18,992 nucleotides of DNA, taken from contig JAAZGX010000148.1 in the NCBI GenBank assembly GCA_012511005.1, forward strand, positions 1-18,992, written 5' to 3'. The number at the start of each line of letters is the position of its first letter. The first letter of the stretch is position 1. Shown here piece after piece: positions 7,713 through 15,108 of this stretch. The notes below the pieces were generated by a model. It was given only the letters and a program-made list of their open reading frames with translations. It was not told the origin of the DNA and did no database searches. Both the position numbers and the translations under genes were made by a program. The stretch is from Clostridiales bacterium. GTDB taxonomy: Bacteria > Bacillota > Clostridia > Oscillospirales > Acutalibacteraceae.

Positions 7713-8282
7713 TTGAAAGATAGCACGGTAAATTCAAAATACGGTGATTTATCTAACGAGGAGCTTGTCAGTCTTGCACAAAAAGGCGAAAGTGCCGCAC
7801 TTGCATATTTAACTCTAAAGTTTTCAAACATAAACAGAGCAAAATACCCCGCAGGTTATTTGGAAATTGAAGATTTAAACCAAGAGGGAATGATTGGATT
7901 TTTATCAGCCGTAAAAACATACTCTGCTGATAAAGGCGCAACTTTTGAAACATACGCATCAAAATGTATCAATAATCGAATAAGCTCAATTGCAAAAAGG
8001 ACTGTTAAAAAGTCTGATACTGCAAATCCCGAGATTATTGATTGTGCAACAGAGCTTAGCAACCCCTTAGTTACTATTTCGGAAAATGAAAATATAGACG
8101 AATTTATGTTACTTCTTTCCGTTAAACTTTCCGAAAAAGAAAGAAAAGTCTTATATATGTATTTAAATGGCTTTTCGACTGCCGATATAATAAAAAAACT
8201 AAACATCAGCAACAAATCGGCAGACAATGCTTTGCAGCGTGCAAAGCGAAAACTCAAGCAGCATTATAACGGCGAAAATTAA
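7713..8282 (+). CDS. Sigma-70 family RNA polymerase sigma factor, SigH-like
   Basis: 189 residues, starting at TTG with GAGGT (7702-7706) at correct spacing. Region 2 spans about 20-95, including DLNQEGMIGFLSAVKTY (core binding) and TFETYASKCINNRI (-10 recognition). A short linker replaces region 3. Region 4 spans about 130-185 with LSEKERKVLYMYLNGFSTADI and a helix-turn-helix NISNKSADNALQRAKRKLK. The arrangement resembles stationary-phase/sporulation SigH rather than an ECF or SigA protein. At 189 residues it is shorter than B. subtilis SigH (about 218), so it may be a diverged paralog with its own regulon. No anti-sigma gene is adjacent. Confidence 0.85.
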   Translation: MKDSTVNSKYGDLSNEELVSLAQKGESAALAYLTLKFSNINRAKYPAGYLEIEDLNQEGMIGFLSAVKTYSADKGATFETYASKCINNRISSIAKRTVKKSDTANPEIIDCATELSNPLVTISENENIDEFMLLLSVKLSEKERKVLYMYLNGFSTADIIKKLNISNKSADNALQRAKRKLKQHYNGEN

Positions 8283-8289
8283 TACGCCT

Positions 8290-8295
8290 TATAAT
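8290..8295 (+). promoter_or_regulatory. Possible -10 box for the zinc-ribbon transcript
   Basis: A perfect TATAAT lies 8 bases after the sigma-factor stop codon. The -35 at 17-base spacing (8267-8272, TAACGG) is poor. If used, transcription would begin near 8302, at the left end of the tRNA-like element. Confidence 0.35.
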
Positions 8296-8298
8296 ATT

Positions 8299-8368
8299 TG
8301 CCCTCTTAGCTTAAATTTTAGAAGAGCGTTGATTTCCAAAGGTGGCGGTGCAAGTCCGTCCGAGGGTA
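8299..8368 (+). pseudogene. tRNA-like element with truncated anticodon arm
   Basis: The stretch folds like a tRNA missing about six bases. TGCCCTC (8299-8305) pairs with GAGGGTA (8362-8368) as a 7-bp acceptor (one G-U). GCTT (8309-8312) pairs with GAGC (8324-8327) as a D stem. GGCGG (8344-8348) pairs with CCGTC (8356-8360) around the 7-base loop TGCAAGT as a T arm. The anticodon arm is reduced to TTG/CAA (8329-8331 with 8337-8339) around 5 bases, so no anticodon can be displayed. The D loop lacks GG, the T loop lacks TTC, and no CCA follows. It looks like a decayed tRNA or a tRNA-like leader of the zinc-ribbon mRNA. Confidence 0.4.
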
Positions 8369-8398
8369 ATATCTTTATTTGTCAAGCGAGGTAAAAAA

Positions 8399-8674
8399 AT
8401 GTTTGAAGACAAGACACTCATCTGCAAAGAATGCGGCGAAGAATTCATTTTTACAGCCGGAGAGCAAGAGTTCTACGACGCTAAGGGTTTCGTAAATGAA
8501 CCCCAGCGCTGCAAGAATTGCCGAGACAACCGTAAGCAAGCAGCCAGAGGCGAGCGCGAAATGTTCACAGCAACATGCGCCGAATGCGGAGGAGAGGCGA
8601 CAGTACCCTTTAAACCCCGTGAGGATAGGCCTGTTTATTGCAGCGACTGCTTTGCGAAATCAAAAGGACAATAA
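8399..8674 (+). CDS. Double zinc-ribbon protein (zf-trcl type)
   Basis: 91 residues with two four-cysteine ribbons. Ribbon 1 has Cys9-x2-Cys12 in LICKECGEEFIF and Cys38-x2-Cys41 in RCKNCR. Ribbon 2 has Cys60-x2-Cys63 in TCAECGGEATVPF and Cys81-x2-Cys84 in YCSDCF. This matches small proteins common in Clostridia and related anaerobes annotated only as probable zinc-ribbon domain proteins; nucleic-acid or ribosome binding is suspected, function unknown. The frame is open to 8342, but the ATG at 8399 has GAGG at 8388-8391, and the ribbon homology begins right there. The extra upstream codons overlap the tRNA-like element. A strong terminator follows. Confidence 0.85.
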   Translation: MFEDKTLICKECGEEFIFTAGEQEFYDAKGFVNEPQRCKNCRDNRKQAARGEREMFTATCAECGGEATVPFKPREDRPVYCSDCFAKSKGQ

Positions 8675-8692
8675 TTTTTTAAAATTATTACC

Positions 8693-8732
8693 GCTCTGCC
8701 CCTTGAAATATAAGGGCAGAGCAGCCTTTTTT
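8693..8732 (+). terminator. Rho-independent terminator after the zinc-ribbon gene
   Basis: GCTCTGCCC (8693-8701) pairs perfectly with GGGCAGAGC (8714-8722), with CTT/AAG extending the stem toward the loop, followed by six T (8727-8732). It lies 19 bases after the stop codon. Read on the minus strand the same hairpin is followed by a less uniform AT-rich tract, so it may also end the convergent glycyl-radical operon. Confidence 0.9.
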
Positions 8733-8753
8733 ATGGCGCCGATATATGCCGTT

Positions 8754-9404
8754 TTAAGCCATTTCTTTGACGAAAATCTTTACTTTTTGAGGAATGTCTA
8801 GTTTATCCTTTTCTGTGTCGGGTTTAAACACATAATCAATAAGAAAATTCTCGTCTGCTTTTAAAATTGCTTGTGCGTAACCTCTGTACTCGCTCATTTT
8901 CTTTTCGTCATTTTTATTAGCGTATACAAGGTACCACGCAATAGATTCATAAAGCCTGTCTTCTTTAGTGCCAACATACCCCTCACCGCTGCTTTTTATA
9001 ACATGTTGCTCAAGCAGCTCTGAATACTCCAATTCACCTTTTAACAGCAGACAGCGTATGAGTGCGGCGCAGGAGCCTTTAATATTAGAATTAAGCTCTT
9101 CCCATTTTTCGTACTGCTCATACGCACTGTCATAATCCCCAAAAGCCTCCTCCAATATACGGCCTAATGCCCAGTACATACGGGCTTTTGTTTCGTTTGT
9201 AATGTCTGCATAGGAATCTATACTGTATTTAAGAATTTCCTGTGCGGCCGCAAGATTATTTTTATCCCCACGCTTATGAAGGTTTTGTGCGACAAATATC
9301 GTACAATCGCACTTTTCCTCATCGGGCATACGCTGCAAAGCTTTGTAGTATTTGCCTATAACTTCACTGTCCCAGACCTTTGCCGAAAGAAAAATATCAA
9401 CCAT
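8754..9404 (-). CDS. Helical TPR-like protein of unknown function
   Basis: 216 residues, mostly predicted alpha helix, no signal peptide or membrane helix. Paired-helix segments resembling TPR units are visible at about 45-75 and about 80-110 (ARMYWALGRILEE, YDSAYEQYEKWEEL). The N-terminus FLSAKVWDSEVIGKYYKAL and the tail are family-like, but I cannot name a family. The SD AAAGGA lies about 10 bases before the ATG. It is the last gene of the glycyl-radical operon, 32 bp after the isomerase-like gene, so it may be an accessory or regulatory scaffold, or simply a passenger. No terminator of its own is visible; the hairpin at 8693-8732 is the nearest. Confidence 0.7.
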   Translation of the reverse strand: MVDIFLSAKVWDSEVIGKYYKALQRMPDEEKCDCTIFVAQNLHKRGDKNNLAAAQEILKYSIDSYADITNETKARMYWALGRILEEAFGDYDSAYEQYEKWEELNSNIKGSCAALIRCLLLKGELEYSELLEQHVIKSSGEGYVGTKEDRLYESIAWYLVYANKNDEKKMSEYRGYAQAILKADENFLIDYVFKPDTEKDKLDIPQKVKIFVKEMA

Positions 9405-9436
9405 GGTGTGCGCATCCTTTCAAAATATATTTAATA

Positions 9437-10498
9437 TTAAACGGGAGGTAAACAAGAGACGACTTCAACACTCTCGTCACTTTCAACATATAGTTTGCTG
9501 TTGAGGATATAAGGAGCGAAGAAAGTGTCTCCTTTTTTTATGTCTTTTGAATAGTCTTTTCCTAAGATTTTTAGCGTACCCGCGCCGCTCGTTACGACAT
9601 AAACGGCAGGCGCTTCAAAAAAAGAGGATTTATCATGGTTTATGCTGTAACGCATAACGCTAAAGCATGGCGTATCCTTTTTTGAAATAAGGGATTGTTT
9701 TGTAAAACCGCCTTTAGCTTCAATTGTTTCAGGCGTTTTTTTGCATTTTAACTCAACATCTTTTAATCCGAAAGAGAAATCAAAGCAATCTAAAGCGGTG
9801 TTTTTATCAAGACCTAAATACATTTCCTTTTCGCTTAAACGGTAGTCGCCGCACCAGTGTTCAGGCTGGATAGTAAAGTCCGTAGGCTCTTGAACTTCCA
9901 GCACAAGGCAGCCCGCGCCAATAGCGTGAACGGCTCTTGCAGGAATGAAGTAAACATCGCCGTCTTTTACGGGAATTCGGTTTAACAGCTTTTCCATAGC
10001 ACTTTTATCAGTTGCACTGTCTTCAATTGCCTTTTCAAAGTCTTCTCTCGTTACGCCCGTCTTAAAGCCAAAGTATATGGCGGCGTTCTCCCTCGTTGCA
10101 AGGATATACCAAGACTCTGCTTTACCGAAAGAGCTGTTAAAATGTTTTTTTGAAAACGCTTTATCGGGATGTGCTTGAACGGGCAGTCGAATGGCACTGT
10201 CAAGTGCTTTTACGAGAACATCAAGCCCATTTCTGTTACCGAGCAGCAAATCTTTGTGATGCTTTAATAGCTCGTTAAAATGAATGCCAGTGTCCTTTAT
10301 GACTGAAAGCCCCTCAAAAGGGTCGTCACTGCCTTCATTTAATGCCGTTACGGTAGAGCATATCCATTCCTCAGGATAGAAACAATCCTCACTTTCATCA
10401 CCGAAAAACTCTGAGAATAGCTTGCCGCCAAGATAAACTCTAAAAACTCTGTTTTTGTTAAAGAAAACAGGCAGTGAAGCAATTTTTTCTAAATCCAA
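9437..10498 (-). CDS. Class I mannose-6-phosphate isomerase-like protein
   Basis: 353 residues from a TTG start at 10498, chosen because AGGAGG (minus strand, 10511-10506) lies 7 bases upstream; the frame extends to an ATG at 10564 without SD or homology. It is a type I phosphomannose isomerase of the cupin fold, which interconverts mannose 6-phosphate and fructose 6-phosphate with Zn. Zn-ligand positions are Gln108 and His110 (VQAHPDK), Glu128 (KAESWYIL) and His191 (ARAVHAIG). EEWICSTV and EVQEPTDFTIQPEHWCGDYR are further family segments. It is somewhat longer than the roughly 315-residue Bacillus ManA. As neighbour of a sugar kinase and a glycyl radical enzyme, it may act on an unusual ketose/aldose phosphate. 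Confidence 0.85.
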   Translation of the reverse strand: MDLEKIASLPVFFNKNRVFRVYLGGKLFSEFFGDESEDCFYPEEWICSTVTALNEGSDDPFEGLSVIKDTGIHFNELLKHHKDLLLGNRNGLDVLVKALDSAIRLPVQAHPDKAFSKKHFNSSFGKAESWYILATRENAAIYFGFKTGVTREDFEKAIEDSATDKSAMEKLLNRIPVKDGDVYFIPARAVHAIGAGCLVLEVQEPTDFTIQPEHWCGDYRLSEKEMYLGLDKNTALDCFDFSFGLKDVELKCKKTPETIEAKGGFTKQSLISKKDTPCFSVMRYSINHDKSSFFEAPAVYVVTSGAGTLKILGKDYSKDIKKGDTFFAPYILNSKLYVESDESVEVVSCLPPV

Positions 10499-10512
10499 TT
10501 TATTTCCTCCTA

Positions 10513-10580
10513 ATAAGGCGACGGAATAGAACCCGATACGCCTGAAACATAAAATCTTCCGCACCCTCGCGCCGCCTTAT
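10513..10580 (-). repeat. Intercistronic inverted repeat between sugar kinase and isomerase
   Basis: ATAAGGCGACG (10513-10523) is complementary to CGCCGCCTTAT (10570-10580) at 10 of 11 positions. The outer arm overlaps the kinase stop codon (10577-10579), and the inner arm sits just beside the isomerase SD. GGAA/TTCC (10523-10526 and 10557-10560) can pair inside. In the mRNA this gives a long stem with a loop of roughly 30-45 bases. No T tract follows, so an mRNA-stability, processing or translational-control role is more likely than termination. Confidence 0.5.
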
Positions 10581-11911
10581 CCCAAAGCTTTAAGAGCAAA
10601 CACTGCGGCGCCGTAAGCAGCCTCCTCTTTATTTTCAGATACAGTAAGCGCCATATTAAACTGTTCTTCAAAAAGCTTTCGCCATACTTTACTTTTTCGG
10701 ATACCATTTCCAGAACCCATAAGCCTTATAGGCTCTGCCGTTAGAAATGGGCGGCATTTGTCATACATATTATAAAGCTCAGAAACTGTGCCATTTAGCA
10801 CCCCGTATATAAAATGCTCCGGTGTAAAATTAAAAGCGGAAAGATTTTCAATTTTGCCTCTTTTGTCAGGTTCTTCTCGTGTTCCGCAAAACTCACAGCC
10901 GATTTTTAAAGGATTTGCAAGGGAAAAAACATTATCCGAAAGCTTATCCATAATAGGAAACAGATTTTCTGTTTTTTGTGGCTCTAACCCGAAAAATACG
11001 GCACAATTCTTAAAAAAATCTTCAAGTATTTGGTATGCCCTGCCTCCGCATAGCGAGGAGCCGACGAAAAGATAGCTGCCCTCTAAGAACGGGCGAATTT
11101 CACCTACCGGTAAATCTACTGCTTTTACCGTCATAACAGATACTTGACTTCCCGTACCCATATTGACAAGAATGGTATCAGAGGGACTTTTAACCGCTCC
11201 GAGAAAAGAGGCTTGATTGTCGCCTATTGCAACGGTAACGGGAATTCCTGTTGGCAGAAAGTCTATTGCCGTTTTACCGGCAAAAACGGTCTTTGCCGTC
11301 ATATCGGGTATAATGTTTGTATCAATGCCAAGCTTTTTTATAGCATCCATATCAAACCTATTCAAAGTTAAATCGTAAAGACCAAAGCTTGCTCCGTCAC
11401 TTGAGTGCATCAGCGGCGCGTTAATACAGCACAAACGCATAACCATATAATCGTGAATAGTGCATAGTTTATATGCATCTTTCGGTACAAGCCCGTTTAC
11501 TGTGTTATAAAAATGCGTAACAAGCCCAAAACCGGAGGCGGTTTTATATCCCGTCTTTTCATTAATATAAGAGCAGTATGTAGTATCGTTGTAGCTTTCA
11601 TTTCCTCTGCCGTCTTGCCAAGTATAAAGAGGGGATATGTGTTTTCCGTTTTCATCACAGTATACTATGCCGTGCATTTGCCCCGTTACACCAATAGCAC
11701 AAACTTTTTCAGTATATTCAGAAAGCTGTGAAAGTGCATGTTTAACAGTTGTAAAAATTACTTCAGGGTCTTGCGTGCGTTCAAAATCAAATGAGCTTGT
11801 AATAAATGCATCATTTTTAAGCGTTACAGCCTTTATAAGCTCTCCCGTATCACGCTCTGTTAAAACGGCAGAAATAGTAGTAGTGCCTATGTCAAGTCCG
11901 ATTAAATACAT
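10577..11911 (-). CDS. FGGY-family carbohydrate kinase, sedoheptulokinase/xylulokinase-like
   Basis: 444 residues from the ATG at 11911, which has GAGGGA just upstream; an earlier in-frame ATG at 11932 overlaps the preceding gene and lacks a site. It is a cytosolic ATP-dependent sugar kinase. Seen are phosphate-1 loop GLDIGTTT (5-12), GVTGQMHGIVY (74-84), YTWQDGRG (96-103), catalytic Asp231 in AIGDNQAS, phosphate-2 loop NMGTGSQV (250-257) and the C-terminal adenosine loop MGSGNGIRKS. The GQMHG plus TWQDGRG combination recalls sedoheptulokinase. It begins 11 bp after the glycyl radical enzyme gene, so it probably makes the phosphorylated substrate (or processes the product) of that enzyme. The actual sugar is unknown. 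Confidence 0.88.
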   Translation of the reverse strand: MYLIGLDIGTTTISAVLTERDTGELIKAVTLKNDAFITSSFDFERTQDPEVIFTTVKHALSQLSEYTEKVCAIGVTGQMHGIVYCDENGKHISPLYTWQDGRGNESYNDTTYCSYINEKTGYKTASGFGLVTHFYNTVNGLVPKDAYKLCTIHDYMVMRLCCINAPLMHSSDGASFGLYDLTLNRFDMDAIKKLGIDTNIIPDMTAKTVFAGKTAIDFLPTGIPVTVAIGDNQASFLGAVKSPSDTILVNMGTGSQVSVMTVKAVDLPVGEIRPFLEGSYLFVGSSLCGGRAYQILEDFFKNCAVFFGLEPQKTENLFPIMDKLSDNVFSLANPLKIGCEFCGTREEPDKRGKIENLSAFNFTPEHFIYGVLNGTVSELYNMYDKCRPFLTAEPIRLMGSGNGIRKSKVWRKLFEEQFNMALTVSENKEEAAYGAAVFALKALG

Positions 11912-11922
11912 ATTTATCCCTC

Positions 11923-14289
11923 TTAACAGCAAATTGAAGTAGACGCAGGGTCAAGCCTTTTTATAATATCCTGCTGTATGGCGGGGGACAGGTCAAGAAA
12001 GTTTACGAATGTGCCGTGTATTCTCATAATATAAACGCCGTTCGGTGCATATTCTTCCGGATTATCAAGTACCATTCTCAATATTTCCGGAGTTGTTACA
12101 TTGACATAAAGGTAAAACGGCGCGACTTTTTCAATAAGCGGATTAAAGAAAAGCGGCTGTATTACTCTCGTCTTAAACTCAAGACCCTTATCCTCAAAAC
12201 CGTCAGATGTGAAGTATTTCGGGTCAATTCCATAATGTGAAGCATAACCGCCGCACATTTTTTCAAATGGGAGCTTCATAAGTGAAAGTGTGCGAAGTCC
12301 CAAACCCTGCTGTGCGTCGCCGTAAAGCGGGTCTACTCCGTAATTGAGCATTTCCCTTTGCTTTCGCGCGTTTGGCAGTGCGCCTACCCAGTAGCCGTAA
12401 AGCAGGTGAGTAGATGGAGTTGAAAAATCGGGGCGGAAATGATTGCCTAAATAGTTTTTACACTCTCTTACCATATCGGCTATTCTGTTTGTAACCTCAG
12501 CCGCCTCATCATCTGCACAAACAATGTTGTTGCCGAACTTAGGTTGATTTAATAGGTATTCATAAAGCTCATTATCATCTTCAAAGTTATTCCGTAAAGC
12601 AGTAAGAAGTCTATTAGCATCTTCAGGGCGCTCTTTTATTAGATTGTCAATAGCAATAAAAGAGTCCGCAACAACGCTCGTACCGTGGATAAGACAGCCG
12701 CTGCCGTTATATTTTGTGCCTTGATTTTTAATATCTCTCGTATCATAGCCGGTTTCTATGCCGCCCATAAGCGTTGAAAGAAAAGGAACAGGGAGGTTTG
12801 AAAGCGCAACAGATGCGCCGTTTGCCGCTTCAACCATTTTAGAAAGGTAGAATTCCACATTTTCATAAAATCTTTCACGGATATTTTTTAAGGCGGAAAG
12901 GGCGTCAACAGGCTCGCAAACTGTGCCGATTTTATCGCCGGTAATCGTTGAAACACCGTCATTCAGTGTTAGCTCAAGAATTTTGCCAAGGTTCAGCCAA
13001 CTATTAGTCGTATTACCGTTATCCTTGCCCATAATCAAAGGCTCTTGACAGCCTGCGACGGCAATATCGGGAATGTCTTTTAGCTCTACACCTGACTTAT
13101 AAAGAGTTTCAAAAAGTGAATCGTCATTAAACATAGACGGCGTTAAACAGCCCGGTGTAAAGAAAAATCTGCCAAGCTCACGATAAAGGCGGTCGGGCGT
13201 ATTTTTATGCAGTTTTACAGAAAGTATCGGTTGCGGTAAATTCATATCATAATATGCATCAAGCAGCGCATAAGTAGTTTCATTTGTTAGGTCGTTTCCC
13301 TCAATATCTCTGCCGCTTAAAATTACATTTTGTGAAATTGCCCAGCTTCTGTCCGCGACATTAAAAAATACAAGAAAGTGCTTAAATAAAGATGCCGCCT
13401 CGTCTCGCGTCATATTGTCTGCCGCTCTATAAGGCTCAAAAATCCTGTCAGCATTCCCAACTGAAAAGGCAAATGGATTTGGCGCCTGCTCAAGGCACAT
13501 AACCTGCCACAGCAAAATAAAGCTTTGTATAGCCTCATAAAGAGTTTTAGCACCGTTTGCGGGGACTTTACTTAGCGTGTCAGCAAGCAGAAAAAGCTCC
13601 TCTTTCCTTTTAGGAGAAGCCGTTTCGGCGTTTTTGCGAGCGAGTTCCTCGTACCGTTTAGCGAGCAGAAGAACGCATTCAAGAGCTGTTTTCATAGCGG
13701 TATAATTATTCTTTTTATCTTCATCTGCCGTTTTTATTTTAGTTTCAATTTCAGAAATTAAAGCTAAAACTCCGTATTTTATTGCGGGGCGCATATCGGG
13801 TATAAGGTGACCTGTTACCTGCTCTATAAAGAAAGCGACTTCACCCGTTAAAAATTCAACACTTTCATAAACTTGTGAAAGCTGCTTTACATACGGCGTA
13901 GTTTTGTCAAAATTACAGACATTGTCAATACGCTCTTTAGTAAACTCCTCATTAGGCTCAATGTCACCGTAAACAGCCGTCGGGTCGCAGTATCCGTTAA
14001 ATGTTTCAACCTTAAAAGACGGATTAATAAGGGCGTAGCTCCTTGCAAACGCGTCCCTTTCTGTGCCTGCAAAAATAGCGTTGTCGCTTATATCAATAGG
14101 CAATTCGGACAGAGCTTTTTTAAGTACTTCGGCACTCTTTACAATAGGAGGCACTTCTGACAGAGAGGGGCTGTATTTCATATTTGCCTCTTTCATTAAA
14201 AACCAACCATCAAGCCTTTTTATAGCTCTCTCCTCTTTAAAAAGCTCTTTTGCCTTTTGTGTAATGTAGTCAGAATTAAACTGTGTCAT
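11923..14289 (-). CDS. Glycyl radical enzyme (pyruvate formate-lyase-like), divergent, substrate unknown
   Basis: 788 residues, the size of the dehydratase/decarboxylase/lyase GREs. The active-site thiyl residue is Cys414 in AGCQEP, with Glu416 two residues on, as in C-x-E dehydratase-type GREs (usually GCVEP). The radical site is Gly759 in RIHGTFVNF (R-x2-G-x4-F); most families have R-V-[SA]-G-Y there, so His758 and Thr760 are unusual. Upstream landmarks VGALPNARKQ (635-644) and NVTTPEILRMVLDNPEEY fit the family. SD AAGGAG lies 8 bases before the ATG. It is second in its operon, behind its activase and before a sugar kinase. I infer radical C-O cleavage of a sugar phosphate; a pyruvate formate-lyase role is unlikely because the paired catalytic Cys-Cys is absent. 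Confidence 0.9.
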   Translation of the reverse strand: MTQFNSDYITQKAKELFKEERAIKRLDGWFLMKEANMKYSPSLSEVPPIVKSAEVLKKALSELPIDISDNAIFAGTERDAFARSYALINPSFKVETFNGYCDPTAVYGDIEPNEEFTKERIDNVCNFDKTTPYVKQLSQVYESVEFLTGEVAFFIEQVTGHLIPDMRPAIKYGVLALISEIETKIKTADEDKKNNYTAMKTALECVLLLAKRYEELARKNAETASPKRKEELFLLADTLSKVPANGAKTLYEAIQSFILLWQVMCLEQAPNPFAFSVGNADRIFEPYRAADNMTRDEAASLFKHFLVFFNVADRSWAISQNVILSGRDIEGNDLTNETTYALLDAYYDMNLPQPILSVKLHKNTPDRLYRELGRFFFTPGCLTPSMFNDDSLFETLYKSGVELKDIPDIAVAGCQEPLIMGKDNGNTTNSWLNLGKILELTLNDGVSTITGDKIGTVCEPVDALSALKNIRERFYENVEFYLSKMVEAANGASVALSNLPVPFLSTLMGGIETGYDTRDIKNQGTKYNGSGCLIHGTSVVADSFIAIDNLIKERPEDANRLLTALRNNFEDDNELYEYLLNQPKFGNNIVCADDEAAEVTNRIADMVRECKNYLGNHFRPDFSTPSTHLLYGYWVGALPNARKQREMLNYGVDPLYGDAQQGLGLRTLSLMKLPFEKMCGGYASHYGIDPKYFTSDGFEDKGLEFKTRVIQPLFFNPLIEKVAPFYLYVNVTTPEILRMVLDNPEEYAPNGVYIMRIHGTFVNFLDLSPAIQQDIIKRLDPASTSICC

Positions 14290-14321
14290 ATGCGTTGCTC
14301 CTTAAAACATTAATGTTCTGT

Positions 14322-15089
14322 TTATGTATTAATTATCGTTATTCCTTTTTGCTTGAACTGCTTGACGATTTCAAGATATTTCTCATCGCTTATAAAACCG
14401 TTTTTAACTTTATACGAAAGCCCTGCTTTAATCCACTTGTCTTTGCCATATTCGTGGTATCTTAAAAGTTCAAATTTAGGGTATTCTTTGTTTCCCAAAC
14501 TTTTTAGCATAACGAAAAAGTCTAAAAGTCTATTTAAATCTTCGCAACTATCATTAAATCCGTGGACTAAAAGTGTTCTTACGAGCATCGGTTTTCCCGA
14601 TAAAGCCCTTGATCTTAAATTTTCTGTTACGGCTGTTAGCGACGCTCCCGTAGTCTTTTTAAGAATTTCTGCATCAGGGTGTTTGTAATCAGCTATAAGA
14701 AAATCAGTATAAGGCATAATATCAAGAAATGAGGGCAGGGAAGCGTTAGTTTCAACGGCAGTGTGAATACCTCTCTTTTTAAGTTCAACTAAAATGCTCT
14801 TAACGGCTCTTGCCTGACAAAGTATTTCACCGCCTGTAAAAGTAACGCCGCCGCCGTCGAAAAACATAGGCGAGCAGGAGATAACCTCATTTATAATATC
14901 AGTAACAGGCACGCCTTTCTCATCGTTAGAGCTTTGAAGTCCTTCTGGATTTGAACACCAAGGACAGTGTAAATTACAACCTTTTAAATGGTAAACTAAT
15001 CGGTTTCCGGGACCGTCTTGTGAGTAGTTAAATCCTTTGCCAAAAATCAGCAGCTCATCTGTTTTATCAAACAACCTTTTACACCCCAA
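14322..15089 (-). CDS. Glycyl-radical enzyme activating enzyme (radical SAM)
   Basis: About 255 residues. It generates the glycyl radical on the downstream enzyme using SAM and a [4Fe-4S] cluster. The cluster motif is C-x3-C-x2-C in GCNLHCPWCSNPEG (about 37-50); FNYSQDGPGNRLVYHLKGC precedes it and GGGVTFTGGE (SAM-binding GGE) follows. There is no 8-Cys ferredoxin-like insert after the motif, so it is a compact PflA-type activase, unlike those of many dehydratase GREs. The start is uncertain: TTG at 15089 lacks an SD, while TTG at 15074 has GGGGTG 7 bases upstream. First gene of the operon, 32 bp before the GRE gene. Confidence 0.9.
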   Translation of the reverse strand: MGCKRLFDKTDELLIFGKGFNYSQDGPGNRLVYHLKGCNLHCPWCSNPEGLQSSNDEKGVPVTDIINEVISCSPMFFDGGGVTFTGGEILCQARAVKSILVELKKRGIHTAVETNASLPSFLDIMPYTDFLIADYKHPDAEILKKTTGASLTAVTENLRSRALSGKPMLVRTLLVHGFNDSCEDLNRLLDFFVMLKSLGNKEYPKFELLRYHEYGKDKWIKAGLSYKVKNGFISDEKYLEIVKQFKQKGITIINT

Positions 15090-15108
15090 AATATTATCAA
15101 AAATACTC

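Noticed and set aside
8334..8340. CCA or TCC read as an anticodon, making the element at 8299-8368 a working Trp or Gly tRNA.
   Set aside because: With a normal 7-base loop there the 3' strand of the anticodon stem cannot pair, and the D- and T-loop invariants are missing.
8342..8398. Upstream extension of the zinc-ribbon gene by 19 codons.
   Set aside because: The added residues are basic and unlike the family, overlap the tRNA-like element, and the ATG at 8399 has its own SD.
10499..10564. Upstream extension of the isomerase-like gene to an ATG at 10564.
   Set aside because: No SD, runs through the inverted repeat, and the family similarity begins after the TTG at 10498.
11923..14289. Pyruvate formate-lyase proper.
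   Set aside because: There is a single active-site Cys in GCQEP instead of the adjacent Cys pair, and the neighbours are sugar enzymes rather than a formate channel.
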